This document shows, piece by piece, positions 35,850 to 48,442 of a stretch of 64,000 nt of DNA. The first letter of the stretch is position 1, and the number at the start of each line of letters is the position of its first letter. A program made the translations under genes and the position numbers. A model generated the notes under the pieces. That model was not told the DNA's origin. It did not search any database and was given only the letters and a program-made list of their open reading frames with translations. Origin of the DNA: Pelecanus crispus (taxonomy: Eukaryota; Chordata; Aves; Pelecaniformes; Pelecanidae); contig NC_134646.1 in NCBI RefSeq assembly GCF_030463565.1, positions 20,255,296 to 20,319,295 of the forward strand, written 5' to 3'.

Positions 35850-38800
35850 GACACTGATACATTACAGATCTTGTTAGTTATACTTTGAAGTCTGATCATG
35901 CAGAACTACAGGCAGGTGCAACTTAGATCTTATTACAGGGTGGACATGGCAAGGTGAACAGTTGTTTTTGCTAGTTAAGATCTGGAGCTTTGTTACTGTT
36001 GTGGCTTAATGTATACTGGCCATAAGTCCCACTTACTCAATTTACTAAATATACGTGATTCTATATGTACACTGAAACCTCCAGCACCCTCCTTTTCAGT
36101 ATGTGACTGACTTAGGAAAAGGTCAGAGGTCAACCATATTTAGGCATATAGCAGCCTTATTGTAAAAGATTTAACAGAAATAGTGTGTTGGATTATTACA
36201 TATTAGTTACAGAGGAAGGGGGGGAAAAAAAATCAATACAACTATTTACATTATAAATATCTTGCTTTCCAGAAGACAAGAATGGCCCTGTTCAGTGAAA
36301 ATTAGCAAAAGAGACAGGCTTACCTGTCTGAAATCATAAGCATTGTAGGGATACATTTATTTCCCAAATGGACTGTGTCTTCCTTCAATATGTGCTTTTC
36401 AGCTTTTTGCTCTCAGGTAAAAAGGCACCATTAGCCTCAGTTGAAGTTTTTCAACATTCTTTTGTCAAATCAAACCCTCTTTAAAACTCAAACTTGCCAT
36501 GGGTCAATGAGCCTGAACAGAAATTAAGTTAAACAGTTCACCTCTTGCAATCAATAGTTAATTTAAAAAAAAACAAAAGAAAAGAAAAAAAAAATCAGGC
36601 CACACTGGCAAGTTCCTAATACACTAAGCAGATTCCACTAAATTCCACTGGACAGGTCTGTTTTCCAGCTCATCAGTGAAGATGACACATTCACCATTCC
36701 CCTGCCTCCCCCAAGTACCTTACTAATTAAGACATTACCTATTTGTAGAATATTCAAACCTACTGATTTTCTTTTTTTGTGTGTGTGTGTGAAAAAGATC
36801 ACCTTGAGCTTGCAGTTTGTTAACTGTGTCCTTTGTAAAGTGGTGGAAGTTCAAATAAGCACAGCCATCAGATTCTTGAAGATGTGTGATTATGTTACAA
36901 CTATATCCACACTGAGAACTCGGATCAAATATGAATAGAACACAGGTTCTAAAAATCACATCCATATACACTCCCTCTCTTTCCTACACACACATATGGA
37001 AGCAAAGAAAAACAAAAGCCTAAACTTACAGTGAACCACTAACTCAGACTTTTTTGCCAGACTATTAAAAGAAAAGTCTAATCCTTCCATGCAGGTTTTC
37101 TTTCATATTGCTCTCCCTGGAAGCATACAGAGTTTGTTGTAAAATGCCTTTTTGTGTGTTTTTGCATGTTTGAATTCACACAAAATTTTAAAATCTCAGT
37201 AAGCATGAAGAAAGAAATATAGGTAGATCAGAAACTAAAATAATTTTTGATCTTTTGAAATACTGCCAAGTTTGTAATATAAATAAGCTAACATTGGCTA
37301 TTAAATGTTACTTTGAATTAAAATATTCTAAATACATTTTACAATGATTTCAGGATACTCAAAACACATTTTTCCTTTTTTCTTTTTTAATAAAAAATTT
37401 GGGAGATTTGCTGGAACTGACTGTTTCAGGCAGTTCTAAAATTGACTATTAGCATATTTTTCATGAGAAAATATGTTGGTGGAAAAGAATTCATTGGTGC
37501 TCACTGACAAACATTAGAATACAATCCAAATCAGTTAAGTAGCACTACTTTGGAAAACTTCCTAAAGGCACTGCAACAAGTCTAATTTCTTCGGTATCTT
37601 TAGCCCAAAGCTTGAAGGTAAAGCAATATATATGAAGATAAAACCATATATATGAATCTATTCTTGGGTTTAAGTTTAGAAGAGTGACACAGATCATGTC
37701 TTGTGTAATCTCTGGAGGCCAATATCATGCAGGAACTGGTGATTTCCAGAGGAAAACCATCAGTGCATTAGGGAATTACCTGATCAGGCTTTCTGTAGCT
37801 GCTTTTTTTTTTTTTTTGACACATTATCATACTTGCACTCCAATTTAAGCTCCACTTTATATAATGCAAGCTTGCTAAGATTTCTGAATCTGTCTGTGCC
37901 ATGGAATTCTAGATAGTATGGAAGGATTATCAACCACAATGCTATTTGCATAAATCAGCATGTGACCAACTGAGATATCTGAACTCTCTAAAGATCTATT
38001 ACATTTTAATGGAATATAGTCAAAACTCACATGATTCTATTCCAGCTACCAAGTCAGTATCTGAAAGACTGACTTAAAACATTACTGAAAACTTTGGATT
38101 GAAAACATGCATAACCTTGCATCAGATTGAAGTAAATCAATACCTCATCCTCATTTAAACTCATCAGTGAGAAGGAAAATGGAGGAAGGGTCTTTTAAGA
38201 GCAATTCTAAACTTTTTTTTTTTTTTTTAAGTTTCTCCTACTATCCAGAAGTACTCTATCTGAAAATAAAGCAGGAATGTTTTGCAGCAACTTTCCTCTC
38301 TACTTTCTCAATGCTATTTTTTGCAGCTAGTGCTCTGAGCAGCCACTGGTAGTTAAGATGCTTCTTCCATTTTCCTCACCCTGCTGATGGCTATCTACAT
38401 GACTTAAGCAATTTGGGACAGAATTTCTTCAGGTATTCAGGCACTTAAGATACCAACAGGCTCTTAGGCATATTTTCAGAAATACCAAGGTGTCCAGCTG
38501 TTGCTGATGGAAGATATGCCACTTCTGGCATAGGCTCTCTGATTGCCCCTTTAGTGCCTAAATACCTTGGATCATCTGTCATAGATCTCTGTCTTCCCAA
38601 TTTCCTACATCTCTGTAGTGGTGGCAGTTATGCTTACAACTGCAAACCTCAGAGAATGAGGTGAAATGGTTACTCAAGTACCATTTAGTAACATTTTAAA
38701 CAGAGGTAGATTTAAAAGATCACTGGCATGAAAAATAAAAAAAGCATCTATTGTTATCAAACTGAACAGAATATTGGAATAAAGGGGAATAGACTTGAAG

Positions 38801-41800
38801 AGCAGGGTATCAAGACTTCTAGAATCTGAAAGAATTTTTTTTTTTTTTACCTTAAGACAGCTACAGAACATCATCACTGCAATCTTTTATTCAAGAGTAC
38901 ATGCATTCTTGTAAGGTATCAGCTGACAGCACCAACTTCCTGACACAAAGCAAAACAAAGGATATTATTCCTGTTCGATAGTCGCTGCTTCAGTTTGGAC
39001 ATACAAGGAACAGAATTGTAAAGATCTATTGCTTTTCTTCATCGATGGCTTTTTTCTAAAGTCCAATGTGGACAGCCCCAAGTCTCCTCCCCCAGATGGA
39101 GCTTCTCATAAAGGAGACTAACTAATTTGAGGACAAAGAGAGATGCAGTAATTCTTTTAGGCCCCATTTCAGCAAGGCACTTAAGCACATGCTGATGTCG
39201 ATCGCTGCTGAGCAATGGACAAAAGCATATGCTAGTTAAAATTATGTATGCATCCCTATAGTCTCCATTAAATGTTTGTACAAGCACTGGAGCTTAGCAG
39301 AATCAGGGCTTCTGGGAATAAAGCTATGTAACTTCTATGTTGTGGGTTCATTTAGTGCCACTCACTAGGACATTTTCTATGGTGACTGGTTCTCCACCCA
39401 GCACTCATGAACGCAAACAAGACTGAATTATACCATGGGACTAAAAGCACATTTTTTGGCTTCGATAGATGAAACATGGGAGATCTGTAAGCATCCATCT
39501 ACTACAAATGGCTTCTCTGCTATTGCCTATGCCACATCTTCATAATATCACTGGCAATGAACTGTGATTATTCCAAGTTTCTACAGTCTACATTTGTGGT
39601 ATTTTTGCAGTTTCTTTTACATACAGCTTTGCCTCTTTGAGACACTTTGTTTTGTTTTGTTGAAATAACACACCCAAATGGTGCACACTAAGGAATGTAA
39701 AGCAGATAGTAGTTACCTGAATATTATTAATATCTATCTATGGTGAATTAAATCTGGAGGCGATAAATTTCATTATTGCTAAGAAGTCACTGTTGGTGTT
39801 ATTGCCTTTCTACCTACAGAGCATTGCTGTTTACCTTTCAATACTTTTATGATCATTGGCTTTGAAGTGAGTTATATCACTCAACAATGACTTGACGTTT
39901 CATGGCTTAAGAGAGAATATTGCTAAATATTTTTAGCAGTAGTAAATTATTGCTTTTACAATTACTGCTCTGAGTTTTTAGAACATTATTGACCTAATTT
40001 TATTCCCAAAAAAATGTCCATAAAAATCTACCAGAAATATACCTGGGAAAAAAAAAACCAAACATTTCCTACAGCAATTTTGAGACAGCTCAGACCTAAC
40101 AAGTCTGAAATTATTCTATATCTCATCTCCTCTCCTCCCCACCCTGGAGAGAAGGTTTTTCTTTGCTTTCTTCCCTTTGAACAAAATCTGACTTGATACT
40201 CAATTTTTTTTTGCCTACCACAGAATGGCAGGCTTGTAAGCCACCTAATGGAACAGTCCTATTTTGGTAGCATTTTGAATACATAAGAATTAATGAATTT
40301 AAAATATCCAGTGATATATTATAAACAGTTTCTCTCTCTGGCATTTGGAAAAGCATTAGAGTATGATTTAGCTCATTTCAGTTTACATGGCACACTTTGG
40401 TAAGAGGAGAGATTACTCTGATTTTAGTTAATTTCTAACTCAGGTAATGATGACCTTGCAGTGGAAAATGCTAATTGCTGTTTTGGCTGGAAAAATGTTC
40501 AGTTGTTCTGAAATTATGTGTGGAGTTTTGCCATTCTCTGGTAAAAACACTTGCTGTTACTTATGACCGGGAATCCTATGTATTATTACCTGGTAAAATC
40601 AATTTGATATTCAGTCACTGTTGGGTTCTTCGGAACTTGTCAAAACTGCCTAAGACTCCTGATTGCGACACTTCCAGCCCAGTGCACCAGCTGATTGATA
40701 TCCTCTGCTATTACTTAGAATATAGGCGTACTAGACCCATGCACTCTGTGGTTCTTTTCCATGTAACACAGCTGACAAAACTTCCTGGGGAGTCAGATGA
40801 TTTGTCATGAGCAAATGAACAGCCAAAAGTACCTAGAGAAGGCCTGTTCTCTTCATAGTGGAGATCCCTGCAAGGGAATGATTTAAAGGGAAAACAACTT
40901 CTAAGCCGGAAACATACACTGAGAGGGAGTGGGCTGCAAATATCCTTTCTCTGTTTAACCTAGTAAAGATCTAGACGTAAAATAAAAACAAGTTTTTGCA
41001 TGTCTTTTTGATCATAATCTGCCCATTCCCCAACCCTGTCATACCCCCTAACATACAAGCATACATGTAATTCATAACAGTGAGCCTATCTATGAACTAA
41101 GATGATAACTCACTTAACATTGACAGGAAAAGTTGCTTACTGAGATAAATCTTTCTGGGCTTAGACATGCATAAAAAACCTTAATTCTTGTTCCCTGTAG
41201 CTTGCAAAGATACATGTGCTTCCTTCTAACCTGGTCTTAGATTGGCATATCTGCTCTAAAAATCAGAACAACAAGTCTTAACACTCACAAACGAACATTT
41301 TTCTATGAAGCTCTGTGGCTTCTTCTTTCAATACAAACTGGTTATTATTTCAAAATATATGTACAACTCTCAGCAGAAATTTTGGTGCTACATCTTCAAG
41401 TGTCTGAGGGAACCACAGTTCGATGTGGTTATTTACACTTCCACAAATCCTCACACAAGGTATGCAACCTCATCAGTGAACAAACAAATAGAATATATAG
41501 TGGTAATATCACATATGTAGTTATGCAGTTCACCTGAAATGGGCCATTTAGTTGTGGAGTGCACACTAAGTACGTATGCAGATGTGCATGTTCCTATAGG
41601 CACACAGCTGCATACACTGCCAGAATTCTATTGGCACATGTGTGTATGTGCTATTCATATATGAAGAAAAATGCATGTATATCCCTATCTGCCTCACTGG
41701 GCAGAAGATGACAGAACAGAGAGTGAAGGTAGATACACACTCGTATGTTTGAGAGTGGCTACTGCACACCTTGTCATGCCAGTGTGAAAAGGACAGTTGC

Positions 41801-42018
41801 AGGTTGCTGGTTTTGCAGCCATTAATTTTACATCTTATGGGGAGGGGGTAAAAAAAAAGGATTTTTCAGTTCCTTCCCCCCCCAGTAAGCATCATTGGAA
41901 GAAGACCAAAGCAGAGCAACTATAAGTTAAATATACATTTGAGCTTAGCTGCATTACATAACTCTGTAGGAGAAGCAGGCTGAAAAGATTTTTTTTTGTT
42001 TCATTTAAATCTTTGTAT

Positions 42019-42024
42019 TTTATT
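42019..42024 (-). terminator. MAPK10: Proximal poly(A) signal of MAPK10
   Basis: TTTATT on the plus strand reads AATAAA on the minus strand, about 95 nt past the MAPK10 stop. It is the first canonical hexamer in the 3' UTR. Its use is inferred; it would give a very short UTR. Confidence 0.4.
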
Positions 42025-42117
42025 TCTCTTCCTTTTCATCTCTTAACTCCTGTTAATTTTTCCTCCTAAACTACATCATCCTCTGAAGAACGCTGGGTTT
42101 CGCAGGCAGGCGGCTAG

Positions 42118-42260
42118 TCACCTGCAACAACCAAGGGGTCCTGCAGAAGCTTCCAGGCTGCTGTCCGTGTCAGACGCCAGTGTTTGATCCGTGGACATGG
42201 ATGAGATGTCATTGACAGATGAGGATGGAGGGAGGCTTTCACTGCTGTTCACTGCTGCAC
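42118..42260 (-). CDS. MAPK10: MAPK10 (JNK3) terminal coding exon: long C-terminal tail and stop
   Basis: With the proximal acceptor (TAGCACAG before 42260) this exon gives 46 residues and a TGA at 42120-42118. It starts [20 protein letters not shown] and ends [17 protein letters not shown]. That is the long JNK3 tail, and GCCR carries the paired cysteines reported as palmitoylation sites of JNK3. The tail is low-complexity Ser/Asp-rich and lies outside the kinase domain. A second acceptor 5 nt upstream (exon start 42265) shifts the frame and ends the protein as AQVQQ with TGA at 42251-42249, the known short JNK C-terminus. Open reading continues to 42417 upstream of the acceptor by chance and is not coding. 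Confidence 0.97.
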
Positions 42261-42267
42261 CTGTGCT
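42261..42267 (-). promoter_or_regulatory. MAPK10: Tandem alternative 3' splice acceptors of the MAPK10 last exon
   Basis: On the minus strand the intron ends TTTTCGTAG/CACAG/GTGCAG, giving two AG acceptors 5 nt apart. The distal one (AG at 42267-42266) adds CACAG and yields the short tail AQVQQ. The proximal one (AG at 42262-42261) yields the long GPLGCCR tail. This matches the known alpha1/alpha2 C-terminal choice in JNK genes. Confidence 0.9.
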
Positions 42268-43863
42268 ACGAAAACGAACACCAATGTGATTAAACCCGAA
42301 ACCCCAGAACTTCTGACAATTTAAAAAGCGAAGGATGCTTACGCTGTGGCAACAGGCATATAAGTACACAGACCATTTCAAACAATGGCAAACATTAGCA
42401 GAAAATGGGCTGTACAAACTTTAGGCATTGGATAGTATTAATTATTTTACCAGGAAATTCTCTCCCTTAACAGTCTGTTTTGAAGAGGTATAGCTCATGT
42501 TGTGTCTATCACTCTGCTTCTTTCTAGCCTTCTTAGAGTTACAAAACACCCAACAATCAGATTCTGCCTGCTAGGATCACACAGGCACCAACAAGATGGT
42601 TAAAAAACCAACCCAATCCTCCATACTCTCTCATAAAATCCCAGTTTTCTTGCAGGTAGTTCAGTCGAATGGCTGCCAGCTAGTGGCAGTGCAGAGAAGA
42701 TGGCTGTGGAGGAGGCAAGGTTGGTTTCTTCCTCTTAGTTAAGGACTAGGTCACTAAGCCCAGGATTTCAGTTGTGACTATTTTTGTGCATCCAAGTTTA
42801 CGTGTCCTCTGTAAAATGACAATAGTACCAGGTATTATCCAAAAAATCACTTTGACTTTATGAAACGACGAATGTACCTTCATGAGATTATCATTGACAT
42901 GACTGAACATTTATCACATCCCTTAATATTATCAAAAATCATCTGTCCTATAAATGCAGATAACTGTGACAAATACAGAGCCACATGAACAATGTATTTA
43001 TCGTGCATCTATGCTGAACTGTCACTCTGCCCATTAACCTCATTAACCTCAGTTCATGCTTAAGTTCTCCGAGTAGCAAATGACAGATCTTTATTCTGCA
43101 GATAGATGCCATTTCATTCTTATTGCCAAAATTTTTCTCAATTCACTTTTACAGATTTTAATTTCCTCAAAATGGACAGAAATTAACATCTATTGCCTTG
43201 AAAAGCAAGAGAACACACCTAATAAAACACACCTAGTAAAATTAGAAAACTCATATATTCTTAATACAGAAATTAATAGCCATCTGTACAGCCTGGGCAA
43301 AATATATGATGCTGTGGGCAAAAGGAGAGGATTTCTGTCACTTTCCAGTTTGCAATAAAAATGTTACATTGAGAAAACAAGCCACCATACCATACCTCCA
43401 ACCACTTTTCCATTTTCCTCAACTTTTTCTTCCCCTTATACACATCCGCTATAAATATGCACAAACCAGAGACAGATACGCTCACGTTCAGAGTTCCAGA
43501 TGGGAACTGCTTTCTGCTGTTGTAGTAGTACAAATATATTCTGGCATCAGAAGAACCCTTAAATTAGTTTACTCTCCTGATACATTTGGAAGATAAAATA
43601 GTTAATTTTGTAAATGCTGCAAAAAGACAGAACAATCTCAACGATGTCTCATTGGTGACTGCACACAGCAATCATCCATCTTTTCTGACAGAAGATTTGT
43701 TTTTCTAAGAGTTATTTATATGTACCTCATTCATATTGATCAGTAATCACTCAGTACAATACTGTTCCTTCAAGTTTACATGTTATTAAGCCATGTGGCA
43801 TTTTATGAAAATACTAATCAGTCAAGACAAATGCATTTAGATAGAGTCAAAACACGACTGAAT

Positions 43864-43896
43864 TTAATTATTAATTAAATTAAAATTAATAATTAA
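43864..43896. repeat. AT-only inverted repeat (hairpin)
   Basis: Two 13-nt arms, TTAATTATTAATT and its exact reverse complement, flank a 7-nt loop (AAATTAA). It lies inside the 6.1-kb MAPK10 intron. Confidence 0.8.
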
Positions 43897-44819
43897 TTAA
43901 TGACTAAACAATATATCACCTTTCTAAATGTTTAGAGTGCTGGACAGAAGCCTGCCATTAAGTCATGGATACAGTCCCAGGAATCAAATGGAAAGAATTC
44001 CAGTAGGTTCAGTCAAGTTTTGATCAAACTGTTGCTGTGCAGCTTGCTTTGATGAATGTACTATCAACTTAGCTAGGCAAAATAACTGAACAAATAGCTG
44101 CAGAAATTGTACAGGTGAAGATTTTGTTACACTCTGTCTGATTCAGCACCACTGAATTCAATAAACCCTGCTACGTTCATTTCAGCAAGTATCAACTCAG
44201 CCCATGAGTTTCTGGAAAGTGCCATTTTTATGGTTATTCCTAGCTTTCAGCACAATTCCATGTGACATGACACACAGACCTGATAGTTACTGTTGCAGCC
44301 CCAAAGCACCCAGACTCACGAAATACCCACAAAACCAAATGAAACCACACCAAACCTAAATGACAGAATTAAAGAATTCAGAAGCACAAAGCAGCACTTA
44401 TGCAACAACACTCAGAAACCTAACCAAAAGCTGTCCAAGTCAATAAGTAATGCTTCATTTGCTATGCTCAGCACCTGCCTGGTGCTACAACAGCTTGTTC
44501 CTGAAGGGATGGGTGCCAGGTGAAACAGTGCAGAAATGACAGAGGTGCATTCAAAAGAGAAAGAGAGCCCCATTTATGAATTTGCTGTTTGGCAGGAAGC
44601 TTCTCACTGGCTGCAGGGTCAAGGAAAAGAGTAAAAGGTTAGAGCAGGTGAGAAACAGCTCCTGGGATCTGTTCCTGGCTCTGGCATTGACTTGACAGCT
44701 ACTCTTTCAAGCCGCACATCAGCTTAGGGATTCCTTCCTCAGACGGCTCCTGTGAAGCCTTATTTAATTAGCACCTATGGAAGTGCCTTTAAGACTTCAG
44801 CTGTGAAGTGGTACAGATT

Positions 44820-44831
44820 GGGGGGGGGGGG
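44820..44831. repeat. G12 homopolymer
   Basis: Twelve consecutive G on the plus strand inside a MAPK10 intron. Confidence 0.85.
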
Positions 44832-45670
44832 AACACACTAAAAGGAGAACTGCAGCTTTTGCTGTTTCCAAAAAAAGCCTTGTGTCTGTCTTGGGGATTT
44901 GCTCAGCTTCTTATAAATTGTATAATTAGTAACTCTTGATGCCCAATGTTGCAATGCTTGGCAAGTCCATCAGCTGCTTATTTTAGGCTCTGCACATGAC
45001 AGAAGAGGGCTAGTAAAGGTATCCAGTAGTTCCTGGGTGATAGCAACAAAACTGACCAAATCAGCCAGCAACTAAAAGGCAGGAAGGGAAGAATAAAAGA
45101 GCAATTTGCAGCAAGAAAGGGAACTGCTAAGAATAAGCTGCACTAAGCTCAGCACTATTTACTATATTCAGTATCCAGAAATGACAAGACAGTTGAAAAT
45201 GTTAGGTATGAAACTACAGCTGGGTAGTGAAGACCAGGGGAGAGTGTGAGAGGAGGTTAGATAGTATGCAGTGTCAGAGCAGAGGAAATATGCAAATAGC
45301 AGCAAGGTTATTTACTTTGGACAGAACTCAAGTTTAATTCTAAATAATCTACAGCCTTGTATGAAATTTTTTATTTAATGGAAATATCTGCTGTTTGATA
45401 ATACCAGTCAGAAACACTTTTTTTAATGCATTAACCAAACAGAAAACAGTATTGGTAAATTCCTCCCATATCTTTGCATAAAACCATTTATATCCTTTGC
45501 TTCTCTGCTTCAGAAATGACAGAGCAGAAGAATCATGAGACTGCTAGTGAAAAGCTCTATTGCACTTCTTGGTAAAGCAAGTAATTTAAAATAAATAATA
45601 CATCAACTGTGGAACCCAGCAGGAGACCTCAATGGAAGATGCACATATGCATGTGTGATAGCCACATATA

Positions 45671-45687
45671 TGTGTGTGTGTGTGTGT
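45671..45687. repeat. Short (TG)n microsatellite
   Basis: About eight TG units follow an ATATA stretch in a MAPK10 intron. Confidence 0.8.
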
Positions 45688-46061
45688 TTTAGAAAGGATA
45701 TAGGTGTATAAAAGGTATATATCTTCATGTTATAAGGGTGTGAATTAGTCAACAATCCTGAAGGTTGATTAAATTTAGTGGCTATTTCTCACATGTATTG
45801 TTGTGACTGAGTTCCTCTGAGAAAATATTTTGTTCTAATGACTTCTATTCTCCCAGCTGAGTAATGATATAGCATAGACCCTTTGAATAGTGAGCATGTT
45901 GGTAAGGGGTATGGCATCTGAATTTATAAGTAAAACAGAACCGTTTTGCAATTCTGTAACATAGAAAGAATAGAAAAACAATCTAAGATTAATTTCAATG
46001 TTTATGTGTGCATGGGGACATGCATATGTTGTTTGCACATGTTGCTTACATACTGATGTAA

Positions 46062-46086
46062 TACATATATACACACATACACACAA
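46062..46086. repeat. Short (AC)n/(AT)n microsatellite
   Basis: A CATATATACACACATACACAC-type run, broadly complementary to the TG run about 380 nt to its left. Confidence 0.7.
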
Positions 46087-48364
46087 ATCTTTCCACTCAA
46101 TTCAGCACTACTAGTGCCTTAAGCAGATAGGTTTGGACACTGTGCTCTATGAAAGAAGTCAACTAGATAAAGTGTAGAGAAAAGCAGTAAGTTTGAAAGA
46201 TATAGGTAGTGAAGTTCAAAGGAAGGAAGACTGATCAGGGATGCAATAATGGAATTTACGTGAGCTAAAAGCTGCCAGAAAGAAAGATGGAGGAAACAGT
46301 TCTCCATGTTCTCTGGAGACGGGAGAAGAAATAACAGTTAAACTGCAGCAAAAAAAGATTTAGACAAGACAATACAAAAAGCTTTTTGAAAATAAACAAG
46401 GTAGCCTACAGAGGGTTTTTGGAACAGGCAGCAGAAGTATCTGTTGGGAACAGTTTTAGACACAGTCGATTTTGTTCGTTGGGCAGGAGCATGAGGGGAA
46501 CTTGAGGTTCCCCCCAAGCCCCACATTTCAAGCTTGTATGTTGTATTAACTAATTCTTCACAGGACAAGAGGAAGCACTAAGTGACAGACACCCTGATAC
46601 ACAGGCACTCTAAGTAGCCTGCACTATCAATGGGGCAATGATTATCCTTGGTGTTGTCAAGTTCAGCTGTCTCCCCAAAAGCTCTGATCAAGTAATCACA
46701 GAAACTCATCTTCAGCTTGCTTGCTATGATTATTGGTAGAGCACCAGATCTTAGCCTTCTGAATTCTTGCCAAGAACACCTACTGATGAGCAATGTGTGT
46801 GCAGTCCTCCTCATTTCCCTTATGCTCAGAACTGGTGACTTGTAGTGACCTCATTCTTTCAGTATTTGATTCAGTTGAAAAAAATTAAGTCAGGCACACG
46901 AAGTGATGAAAACCAGGAAACCTACTGTTTCATAAAACAGCCTCATCTCAGAGCAATTTTTAAATAGTTGCTATACTTGTTGGTGCCTAACAATCCAAAA
47001 ACAGCCAAAGGGGAACAGCAAAAGAAAGATAGGTAAGAAGTGGCAATTCTGCATGTTCGGAAATGTTTTACATAAACAATAAAAACTTTCCACATAGGAA
47101 AAACAGAACATGGAATACATAAAGAAATCCCTGGGTAGTTAATTCCTGAAACCAGCAACTACAATGTTTCTTGATCATAAATCAGACTGCAACCACCATT
47201 CTATGGGGGAGAGAGATTTCAGCATGAGGATTTATCAGATACTTGGCAGGGCCCCAGATTTCTTTTCAGTGATGGTACAGTAGTTTGTTAAATTAAATCT
47301 ACAAGTCCTATATTTTGTTTGCTGCTCGGCAAGAACACAATGGATTGTTTTCAATATCTTACTTCATCGATGTCAAAATCCAGGTGCAGTGCTAGCACTC
47401 TTATATTACCATCCAGCACTCTATTAACTTCGTCCATTGTTGCCATGTTTCCCCTTGTCCTGTTAGTTATTAATGATGCATTCTTGTTCTAACATTGTTA
47501 GCTCAGCAAGCGAGAAATGAGAATGCAAAAAAAAAAAAAAAACCACCAAACCTCTAAAAATATGCAGGGAATACTGAATTAAAATTATTTTACTTTGAGG
47601 AAAGGCTCTGCGTAAGGTAGTTTTAACTAGTATTTATCCATAAATGCTGCTGGAACACTGTGCTCAAACTGTGGGCACTCCACGTCTGCCAGTGAAAGCG
47701 TACCTTCACAAATATGTATTTCTGTGTACTGGCAGTCACAGTTTGCATTTCTGTGAAAAGACTGCTGATGTGAATTTTCCTCAGGTAAAATTTACTTGTG
47801 ATTTTTTTTTGTGAAAGGACTTTAAGAATCTGTGTTTGAAGACACATTTTCCTTCTCGTCAAAGTGTCAACCAAGTTTGTCAGCAAGCTGTTCTAATGTT
47901 ATCAGACTTCTGAAAGGATAAACTACCAGACTAGGTACCAGATGTTTACATGGGGAGGGGGGTGGGCAGTGTCACGTGTCCAACAGATGGATACGTGCTA
48001 ACATCACCAATTTTGCTTACATCAACTAGCAGAGTATTAGTTCAGTTATCCATCCATAAGCAGTATAATAATAATAGTGTGAGATAAGCCTCCCCACCCA
48101 CAGGAATATAGTCTGTAACCACAGATCTTTCCATAGAAAATACCAGGACAACTATATCTCAAACAGCAAGCAGACCAATTTTTAACTATTAACATGACAC
48201 TGGAGCACAATTAATCAAGGTCAACCCATTAGAAGCACTGGATTTCATAAAAACTTCTTAATTGGTCTACATAACTGCAAGTATAGCCTGAGTGCTTCAG
48301 CTATCTCCATTCTCTTCTTGTCGGTACAGAAAACACATCAAAGTTATTCAATGGGGCTGAGTAC

Positions 48365-48442
48365 CTGAAGGAGAAGGCTGTCCTTTTACTACGCCATTTT
48401 TAGTCTTTTCTTCAGAATTCATTACTTCTTTGTAGATGAGTT
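48365..48442 (-). CDS. MAPK10: MAPK10 (JNK3) coding exon: C-terminal extension helix
   Basis: This 78-nt minus-strand exon completes Glu and encodes LIYKEVMNSEEKTKNGVVKG followed by QPSPS, then gives one base of the next codon. MNSEEKTKNGVVKG is the JNK3 form; JNK1 has MDLEERTKNGVIRG as I recall it. The acceptor (TCTCTTCCAG) is good. The donor is CAG/GTACTC, which departs from consensus at +4 and +5 and is the weakest splice site in the gene here. The exon length is a multiple of three, with the same phase (1) at both ends, so skipping it would keep the downstream frame while removing 26 residues. A 594-nt intron separates it from the exon at 49037-49100. Confidence 0.97.

Larger units (their letters stand above)
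35835..42117 (-). other. MAPK10: MAPK10 3' flank, probable long 3' UTR
   Basis: This is the sequence directly past the MAPK10 stop. It is AT-rich with no transposon I recognise. Canonical AATAAA hexamers on the minus strand occur near 42.02, 40.00, 38.89, 36.36 and 35.85 kb, so several UTR lengths are possible. T-tracts on the plus strand lie at 37803-37817 and 38213-38228, and a short GT run at 36779-36791. Open frames such as 40475-40810 look like chance. The 3' boundary cannot be set from sequence alone. Confidence 0.4.
42268..48364 (-). other. MAPK10: MAPK10 intron before the last exon
   Basis: This 6.1-kb intron holds no other gene that I see. It contains an AT-only hairpin (43864-43896), a G12 run (44820-44831), a GT run (45671-45687), an AC-rich run (46062-46086) and an A16 tract (47527-47542). 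Confidence 0.9.

Noticed and set aside
40475..40810. 111-codon plus-strand open frame in the MAPK10 3' flank
   Set aside because: It is antisense to the MAPK10 transcript and of chance length, with no recognised motif.
42268..42417. Upstream part of the open frame that ends in the MAPK10 tail
   Set aside because: It lies left of the splice acceptor on the minus strand (intron). Only the part from 42260 (or 42265) onward is coding.
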